A stretch of DNA of 64,000 bases from Streptomyces sp. NBC_01481 (GTDB taxonomy: Bacteria > Actinomycetota > Actinomycetes > Streptomycetales > Streptomycetaceae). Every line of letters starts with the position of its first letter. Position 1 is the stretch's first letter. Location: contig NZ_JAPEPT010000005.1 of assembly GCF_026339995.1 (NCBI RefSeq), forward strand, positions 186,001 through 250,000, written 5' to 3'. Both the position numbers and the translations under genes were made by a program. Below the pieces are notes generated by a model, which was not told where the DNA came from, made no database searches, and saw only the letters and a list, made by a program, of their open reading frames with translations. Of this stretch, positions 58,855-64,000 are shown one piece after another.

Positions 58855-59901
58855 ATGCCAGGCGCCATCTACGCCGAAGGCCTGGTGAAGACCTTCGGCG
58901 ATGTAAGGGCTCTGGACGGCGTCGACCTCGACGTCCCGGAGGGCACGGTTCTGGGTCTTCTCGGCCCCAACGGAGCCGGCAAGACCACAGCCGTGCGCGT
59001 ACTGACCACCCTGCTGCAGCCCGACAGCGGCAAGGCGGTCGTCGCCGGTATGGACGTCCTGAAGCACCCGAACGAAGTCCGCCGCTGCATCGGCCTCTCC
59101 GGCCAGTTCGCCGCGGTCGACGAGTACTTGACCGGCCGCGAGAACCTCCAGATGGTCGGCCAGCTCTACCAGATGAGCGCACGTGACGCGAAGGTGCGGG
59201 CGGGCGAACTGCTCGACCGCTTCAACCTCGCGGACGCCGCCGACCGTCCCGCCAAGACGTACTCCGGCGGCATGCGCCGGCGGCTCGACCTCGCCGCCGC
59301 GCTGGTCGTCTCCCCGCCCGTGATGTTCATGGACGAGCCGACCACCGGACTCGACCCGCGCAACCGGATGCAGCTGTGGGAGGTCATCGAAGAACTGGTC
59401 GGCGGCGGTACGACACTGCTGCTCACCACCCAGTACCTCGAAGAAGCCGACCACCTCGCCCACGACATCTGCGTCATCGACCACGGCAAGGTCATCGCCC
59501 GCGGCACTGCCGACCAGCTCAAGGCCCAGACGGGCGGCGAGCGCGTCGAGGTCGTCGTGCAGCACCCGGACCAGATCACCCCGGCCCGCGAGGTGCTGCT
59601 GGGCTTCGGCAAGGGCGAGGTCGCCATCGCCGAGCACACCCGCAAGCTCACCGTCCCGGTCACCGGCGGCGCCAAGCTGCTCGCCGAGGTCATCCGTGAA
59701 CTGGACACCCGGGGCGTCGAGATCGACGACATCGGTCTGCGCCGCCCCACCCTCGACGACGTCTTCATATCCCTGACCGGCCATGCCGCCGAGCTCCAGG
59801 ACGAGGAGAACGGGCAGTCGCAGGGCGCCAAGGACGCCAAGGACGCCAAGGATCCCAAGGACGCGAAGGCCAGGAAGTCCCGGAAGGAGTCCGTGAAGTG
59901 A
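58855..59901 (+). CDS. ABC transporter ATP-binding protein (DrrA type)
   Basis: 348 residues from ATG 58855 with GGGAGA upstream. Walker A GLLGPNGAGKTTAVRVLTTL, ABC signature TYSGGMRRRLDLAAAL, Walker B VVSPPVMFMDEPTTGLDPRN, and the DrrA-type C-terminal domain (VQHPDQITPAREVLLGFGKG). The last 30 residues are a Lys/Asp-rich tail built on repeated AKDAKD units (GAKDAKDAKDPKDAKARKSR). Together with the following permease it forms a DrrAB-like exporter of a drug or lipid. Overlaps the permease start by 4 bp. Confidence 0.92.
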   Translation: MPGAIYAEGLVKTFGDVRALDGVDLDVPEGTVLGLLGPNGAGKTTAVRVLTTLLQPDSGKAVVAGMDVLKHPNEVRRCIGLSGQFAAVDEYLTGRENLQMVGQLYQMSARDAKVRAGELLDRFNLADAADRPAKTYSGGMRRRLDLAAALVVSPPVMFMDEPTTGLDPRNRMQLWEVIEELVGGGTTLLLTTQYLEEADHLAHDICVIDHGKVIARGTADQLKAQTGGERVEVVVQHPDQITPAREVLLGFGKGEVAIAEHTRKLTVPVTGGAKLLAEVIRELDTRGVEIDDIGLRRPTLDDVFISLTGHAAELQDEENGQSQGAKDAKDAKDPKDAKARKSRKESVK

Positions 59902-60758
59902 CCACCGCAACGGACGCCGTGAGGCTCGCGGCACCCAAGCCGCGCGGCGGCGTCGTCCAGTCGATCAACGACTCGCTCGTCGTCGCCAAGCGCAATCTGA
60001 TCCGGATGACCCGGATCCCGGAGATGATCATCTTCGGAATGATCCAGCCGATCATGTTCGTGGTGCTGTTCAGCTACGTCTTCGGCGGATCGATCAGCGT
60101 GCCCGGTTCCGGACTCAGCGCCGCCGGCTACCGCGAGTTCTTGATGGCCGGCATCTTTGCCCAAACCGTCACATTCGCGACGGCGGGCGCCGGTGCCGGC
60201 ATCGCCGACGACATGCACAAGGGCCTCATCGATCGCTTCCGGTCGCTCCCGATGGCCCGCGGCGCGGTTCTCACCGGGCGCACGCTGGCCGACCTGGTCC
60301 AGACGGCATTGACGCTTGTGGTGCTTGCGATCGTCGCTGTCCTCGTCGGCTGGCGCACCCACGAGAACTTCGGCAAAGTGCTCGCCGGCTTCGGCCTGTT
60401 GCTGCTCCTCGGGTATGCATTCTCCTGGATCGGCGCGCTGATCGGCCTTTCCGTACGAACTCCCGAGGCGGCCACCTCCGGCGGTCTGATCTGGCTGTTC
60501 CCGCTGACGTTCATCTCGAACGCCTTTGTGCCGTCCGAGAACATGCCGGCGTTCCTGCAGACCCTCGCCAACTGGAACCCGTTCAGCGCCACCGTCCAGG
60601 CATGTCGGGCGCTCTTCGGCAACCTGCCGCCCAACTATCCGGTATCGGATGCCTGGCCCATGCAGCACGCGGTCTGGGCCTCGCTCATCTGGTCGATCCT
60701 GATCATTGTGGTCTTCCGGACTTTGGCGGTCCGCAAGTACCGCTCGGCGACTGCCTGA
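59898..60758 (+). CDS. ABC transporter permease (DrrB type)
   Basis: 286 residues from GTG 59898, overlapping the ATPase stop (GTGA). Six predicted helices; PIMFVVLFSYVFGGSI near 55, GVGAGIADDMHKGLIDRFRS near 105 (the conserved EAA-like loop of DrrB), and LGYAFSWIGALIGLSVRTPE near 160. Completes a two-subunit ABC-2 exporter; the substrate is unknown. Ends ahead of a strong terminator with a T-run. Confidence 0.92.
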   Translation: MTTATDAVRLAAPKPRGGVVQSINDSLVVAKRNLIRMTRIPEMIIFGMIQPIMFVVLFSYVFGGSISVPGSGLSAAGYREFLMAGIFAQTVTFATAGAGAGIADDMHKGLIDRFRSLPMARGAVLTGRTLADLVQTALTLVVLAIVAVLVGWRTHENFGKVLAGFGLLLLLGYAFSWIGALIGLSVRTPEAATSGGLIWLFPLTFISNAFVPSENMPAFLQTLANWNPFSATVQACRALFGNLPPNYPVSDAWPMQHAVWASLIWSILIIVVFRTLAVRKYRSATA

Positions 60759-60774
60759 TCATGCATACAGCGGA

Positions 60775-60807
60775 GGGCCGGACCGCGATGTGCGGTCCGG
60801 CCCTTTT
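60775..60807. terminator. Classical terminator between convergent permease and greA genes
   Basis: Arms GGGCCGGACCGC (60775-60786) and GCGGTCCGGCCC (60792-60803), 12-bp perfect stem, 5-nt loop, followed by TTTT on the plus strand. Confidence 0.88.
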
Positions 60808-60829
60808 GCCGTGCTGTCCAGTGGCGGGC

Positions 60830-61327
60830 TCAGGCGCTGTACGGCCTGGCTGCCAGGACCTTGACCGAGGCCGCCTTGCCGTTCGGCAGCTCGTACTCGG
60901 CGAACTCGCCGACCTTCTTGCCGTTCACGCCGCTGCCCAGCGGCGACTGCGGGGAGTACGTCGCGATGGCGTCGGAGGCGTACTCGCGCGAAGCGAGCAG
61001 GAAGGTCTCGGTGTCGTCCTCGTCACCGTCGAAGGCGATCGTCACGACCATGCCGGGCGCAACGACGCCCTCGGCGGTCGGCGCCTCGCCGACCTTCGCG
61101 TTCTCCAGGAGCTGGGTCAGCTGGCGCACACGGAGCTCCTGCTTGCCCTGCTCCTCCTTGGCCGCGTGGTACCCGCCGTTCTCCCGCAGGTCGCCCTCCT
61201 CACGCGCAGCCGCGATCTTGGCGGCGATCTCCGTGCGCGCGGGACCAGACAGGTACTCCAGCTCGGCCCTGAGCTGGTTGTACGCCTCCTGGGTGAGCCA
61301 GGTGACGTTCTCGCTGGTCTGGGTCAC
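60830..61327 (-). CDS. greA: Transcription elongation factor GreA
   Basis: 165 residues from GTG 61327 with GAGGAG upstream; the longer frame to 61357 is rejected for lack of a site. N-terminal coiled coil (WLTQEAYNQLRAELEYLSGP, IAAAREEGDLRENGGYHAAK with the acidic tip D and E) that reaches the RNA polymerase active site to trigger transcript cleavage, then the globular FKBP-like domain (SPLGSGVNGKKVGEFAEYEL). Full length, residues at the tip conserved. Confidence 0.93.
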   Translation of the reverse strand: MTQTSENVTWLTQEAYNQLRAELEYLSGPARTEIAAKIAAAREEGDLRENGGYHAAKEEQGKQELRVRQLTQLLENAKVGEAPTAEGVVAPGMVVTIAFDGDEDDTETFLLASREYASDAIATYSPQSPLGSGVNGKKVGEFAEYELPNGKAASVKVLAARPYSA

Positions 61328-61513
61328 AGGTGCTCCTCGTAGGTACTGGGAATACAAAGCATCGCCCTACCCAGAAGGATGTGCCTCCATGGATGGGCGA
61401 AACCACGAGCCTAACAATTCCGAGGCCCAAGGGGGAGGACGAAAGCCATCAGAATTACATCACCGCAGGTCAGCGAGCGAGACCCGCCAGGCGATCAGGC
61501 AGGGGATCCGCTG

Positions 61514-61915
61514 TCAGCGGGCGGTGCACTGCACCAGCTCGGCGCTGGTCCCGCGCGCCGTCGTGCGCACCTTGACGACCTCGTCGATACGCGTCCTGCC
61601 CTGGCCAACAGCGACATCCAGGCGTCCCACCTCGCTGCCGTCCTCGGAGCGGGAACGCAGCGTGCAGGTGCCGGTGGCGTCCGCGTTCTTGCGTACTTCC
61701 AGGTGCACCTGCACCTCGGTGTCGGACGTGACGCTGAACTTGATCACTTCGGCGCTGATCTTCTGTCCGGCGATGTAGTCGTATCCGAACCAGCCGATGA
61801 TCCCGAGCAGTGCGACGCCAAGGCCCGCGCCCACGATCTTGAGCTTGCGGTCGGCACGGTCGTCAGCCGAGCGGCCGTAGCGGCCCTCCGGAAGCTGCTC
61901 GCGCACCGCGGCCAT
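61514..61915 (-). CDS. DUF4307 single-pass membrane protein
   Basis: 133 residues from ATG 61915. Basic N-terminus (EGRYGRSADDRADRKLKIVG), one transmembrane helix (GLGVALLGIIGWFGYDYIAG) and a beta-sandwich-like outer domain (QVHLEVRKNADATGTCTLRS, with two cysteines). Matches DUF4307 proteins that sit next to mca in actinobacteria. Divergent from mca. Confidence 0.87.
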   Translation of the reverse strand: MAAVREQLPEGRYGRSADDRADRKLKIVGAGLGVALLGIIGWFGYDYIAGQKISAEVIKFSVTSDTEVQVHLEVRKNADATGTCTLRSRSEDGSEVGRLDVAVGQGRTRIDEVVKVRTTARGTSAELVQCTAR

Positions 61916-62023
61916 GACAATTCCTCTCGGGCTGGGCTCGGGATGGGGCTGCCGGAATTTTCCGTCCCCCGATTCGGTCACTATAGAAGCCGCCGTACGC
62001 GACGAATCATTGAGGATCGAGTC

Positions 62024-62905
62024 TTGACTGAGCAGCTGCGACTGATGGCCGTTCACGCCCACCCCGACGACGAGTCGAGCAAGGGCGCGGCCACGATGGC
62101 CAAGTATGTGTCCGAGGGGGTGGACGTGCTGGTCGTGACCTGCACGGGAGGCGAGCGTGGCTCCATCCTCAATCCCAAGCTCCAGGGGGACGCGTACATC
62201 GAGGAGCACATCCACGAAGTGCGCAAGAAGGAGATGGACGAGGCGCGCGAGATCCTCGGGGTGAGCCAGGAATGGCTCGGCTTCGTCGACTCCGGCCTGC
62301 CCGAGGGCGACCCGCTGCCGCCGCTTCCCGAGGGCTGTTTCGCCCTCGAGGACGTCGACGTGGCCGCCGGGCGACTGGTGAGGTCCATCCGTTCCTACCG
62401 CCCGCAGGTCATCACGACCTACGACGAGAACGGCGGGTACCCCCACCCCGACCACATCATGACCCACAAGATCTCGATGGTCGCCTTCGACGGCGCGGGG
62501 GACGCGGAGAAGTTCCCCGAGTCCGAGTTCGGGCCCGTCTGGCAGCCGCAGAAGCTCTACTACAACCAGGGCTTCAACCGGCCGCGCACGGTCGCGCTGC
62601 ACGAGGCGCTGCTGGAGCGCGGCATGGAGTCGCCGTACGGGGAGTGGCTGGAGCGCTGGAAGGAGTTCCAGCGCGCCGAGCGCACGCTGACCACGTACGT
62701 ACCGTGCGCGGACTTCTTCGAGATCCGCGACAAGGCGCTGATCGCGCACGCGACGCAGATCGACCCCGACGGCGGCTGGTTCCGGGTTCCGATGGACATC
62801 CAGAAGAAGGTCTGGCCGACCGAGGAGTACGAGCTGGCGAAGTCTCTGGTCGATACCTCCCTCCCCGAGGACGACCTCTTCGCGGGCATCCGCGAGAATG
62901 ACTGA
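62024..62905 (+). CDS. mca: Mycothiol S-conjugate amidase
   Basis: 293 residues from a TTG start at 62024; GAGGA lies seven bases upstream and the sequence then reads TEQLRLMAVHAHPDDESSKG, as in other Mca proteins, while upstream residues are not conserved. Zn-binding residues are in HAHPDDE near 10 and YPHPDHIMTHKIS near 140. Cleaves mycothiol S-conjugates of toxins and antibiotics to a mercapturic acid and the sugar part. Overlaps or abuts the next small gene. Confidence 0.94.
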   Translation: MTEQLRLMAVHAHPDDESSKGAATMAKYVSEGVDVLVVTCTGGERGSILNPKLQGDAYIEEHIHEVRKKEMDEAREILGVSQEWLGFVDSGLPEGDPLPPLPEGCFALEDVDVAAGRLVRSIRSYRPQVITTYDENGGYPHPDHIMTHKISMVAFDGAGDAEKFPESEFGPVWQPQKLYYNQGFNRPRTVALHEALLERGMESPYGEWLERWKEFQRAERTLTTYVPCADFFEIRDKALIAHATQIDPDGGWFRVPMDIQKKVWPTEEYELAKSLVDTSLPEDDLFAGIREND

Positions 62906-62906
62906 T

Positions 62907-63152
62907 ATGAGCGCAAGCGCAAACCTCGCACTGACGCATCTCGTCCCTCTGGCCAAGGAGGTCGACGACAACAAGGTCACGCCCGGTGTCCTGGGCTTTC
63001 TTGTCTTCGCGGCGCTGGCCGTGGGGGTGTGGCTGCTGATGAAGTCGATGAACCGGCACATGGGGAAGGTCAACTTCGAGGAGGCGCCGGATCCGAAGGG
63101 GGACGGGGCGTCCAAGGAATCCCGGGGGACGTCGGGCCCTGCGGCGGCGTGA
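62907..63152 (+). CDS. Small membrane protein next to mca
   Basis: 81 residues from ATG 62907, one base after the mca stop codon; an in-frame ATG at 62898 would overlap mca. One central helix (GVLGFLVFAALAVGVWLLM) and a C-terminal tail rich in Lys, Glu and Ser (PDPKGDGASKESRGTSG). The order mca then this gene recurs in Streptomyces; likely co-transcribed. Function unknown. Confidence 0.82.
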   Translation: MSASANLALTHLVPLAKEVDDNKVTPGVLGFLVFAALAVGVWLLMKSMNRHMGKVNFEEAPDPKGDGASKESRGTSGPAAA

Positions 63153-63268
63153 GGCCGTGAGGGGGCGGGGGTGACGTGACGCCTGCGGCGGGCCTTGTCC
63201 CCGACCCGCCTCTTCCCGAACTGGGGGCAAGCCCCCAGACCCCGTATGCGACCTTCGGCCGCATGTCC

Positions 63269-63312
63269 TCAAACGCCGGGCAGGCTGAAAACTCAGCCTG
63301 CCCGGCGTTTGA
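63269..63312. terminator. Perfect 20-bp hairpin between convergent genes
   Basis: Arms 63269-63288 and 63293-63312 (AACGCCGGGCAGGCTGA core) with a 4-nt loop AAAC, directly against the stop codon of the TPR-like gene and after the small membrane gene. Preceded by an R3-like fragment (63210-63250). Confidence 0.85.
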
Positions 63313-63315
63313 CGG

Positions 63316-64000
63316 CTACGTCGACGCCGTGACCGGGACGCCCATCACCTCGCGCGCGTGGCGGTTCGGAACCATTCCCAGGTGCCAGGCCTGCCAGCCG
63401 TCCTCCAGGTGGACGCCGCGCTCCAGCATCACCGCCAGCGCCTCCGCGCAGTCCTCCAGCTTGCCGTCGCGCGAGGAATGCGACGTACCCATCAGCTGAG
63501 CCAGCTCCTCCTGGGCCACCACCGTGCCGACCTCTATGCCGCCCGGCGACGCGAACGGCAGCAGCGTGCAGCGCAGGAAGCGTGCCCAGTCCGAGCCGCG
63601 GTCGTCCTGGTACGAGGCGAACAGCTCCGTCGCCTCGTCGCACAGCGCCAGCGCCTGCGCCGCGCGGTTGTTGCCCGCGTCGATCAGCGCCAGTTCCAGG
63701 CAGGTCCACGCCTCGCCGTGAGCCACCCCGATGCGGTGGAAGTCGGCGCGGGCGTCGACCAGGAGCTGGCGGGCGAAGCCGGAGTTACGGAGGTTGCCGG
63801 TCTGGGCCGCGCGCTGGTCGCGGGTGACGCGGCCCGAGTGGTGGCGGGCGCAGGCCAGACCGTAGACGTCACGCATCCGCGAGAACATCGTCCGGGCCCG
63901 CTCCAGCTCCCGTACCGCCTGGTCGCGGTCGCCGCCCTCCTCCAGCGCCTGGCCGAGGTAGTACAGCGTCCACGCCTCACCGCGCGCGTCCTCGTTGTCC
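63316..64000 (-). CDS. Tetratricopeptide-repeat protein (partial, 5' end off window)
   Basis: At least 228 residues; the reading frame continues beyond base 64000. It has TPR-like repeats (TLYYLGQALEEGGDRDQAVR, YGLACARHHSGRVTRD, TCLELALIDAGNNRAAQALA), which look like regulatory or scaffold proteins such as the C-terminal part of AfsR/SARP-type regulators. The N-terminus lies outside the window, so the function cannot be decided. Confidence 0.82.
   Translation of the reverse strand, partial: DNEDARGEAWTLYYLGQALEEGGDRDQAVRELERARTMFSRMRDVYGLACARHHSGRVTRDQRAAQTGNLRNSGFARQLLVDARADFHRIGVAHGEAWTCLELALIDAGNNRAAQALALCDEATELFASYQDDRGSDWARFLRCTLLPFASPGGIEVGTVVAQEELAQLMGTSHSSRDGKLEDCAEALAVMLERGVHLEDGWQAWHLGMVPNRHAREVMGVPVTAST

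Overview
The window is very G+C-rich, densely coding DNA with many GTG starts, purine-rich ribosome binding sites and gene families typical of Streptomyces (AfsQ1/AfsQ2/SigQ, mycothiol amidase, AccA2/PccB/AccE carboxylase, small secreted proteins, an LAxTG sortase substrate). From memory, the gene order matches the conserved core-chromosome stretch of Streptomyces coelicolor around SCO4895-SCO4968. I take it to be a Streptomyces chromosome segment; the first and last genes run off the window. No rRNA, tRNA or CRISPR array was seen.

Layout. 1-5.1 kb: a SnoaL-tailed ECF sigma factor (partial), an L,D-transpeptidase, a divergent MFS/LysR pair and a serine-less alpha/beta-hydrolase. 5.2-9.6 kb: adenosine deaminase and small secreted or membrane proteins. 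9.0-12.9 kb: the afsQ locus (lipoprotein, AfsQ2 kinase, AfsQ1 regulator) divergent from sigQ, with an exact AfsQ1-type site between them. 13.3-25.4 kb: kinase, then a nucleoside and deoxyribose catabolism block (aldehyde dehydrogenases, deoC, a PGM2-like phosphohexo/pentomutase, purine nucleoside phosphorylase), gamma-glutamylcyclotransferase, an LpdA-like flavoprotein and a DeoR regulator. 26.3-33.4 kb: TetR regulator, acyl-CoA carboxylase alpha, Maf, a 42-residue membrane protein, carboxylase epsilon and beta subunits, and biotin ligase. 33.5-37.1 kb: adenylate cyclase, enoyl-CoA hydratase and a GAF-GGDEF diguanylate cyclase whose stop codon is the target of an IS481-family element (37071-38152). 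38.3-45.4 kb: hutH, a sortase substrate, a lipoprotein L,D-transpeptidase, an acetyltransferase and a polytopic membrane protein. 45.5-52.4 kb: an accessory patch of small enzymes mixed with IS remnants, a truncated gene and pieces of a second msrA. 52.4-64 kb: back to core genes (msrA, cystathionine synthase/lyase, sigma-like factor, MarR, threonine dehydratase, DrrAB-type ABC transporter, greA, mca, TPR protein).

How the genes work together. The clearest system is purine (deoxy)nucleoside breakdown. Adenosine deaminase, purine nucleoside phosphorylase and deoC each carry the same perfect 12-bp palindrome CTACGCGCGTAG 17-26 bp ahead of their start codons. With the PGM2-like mutase and the acetaldehyde-type dehydrogenase next to deoC they form a complete route from deoxyadenosine to hypoxanthine, glyceraldehyde-3-phosphate and acetate. 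The regulator is not proven; the linked DeoR-family gene is one candidate. A second theme is signalling: AfsQ1/Q2-SigQ, adenylate cyclase and diguanylate cyclase all lie in this stretch.

Repeats. Two copies of a MITE-like element with 21-bp terminal inverted repeats, a five-copy family of about 60-75 bp intergenic repeats, a 61-bp identical repeat, and several perfect 12-23 bp hairpins acting as terminators.
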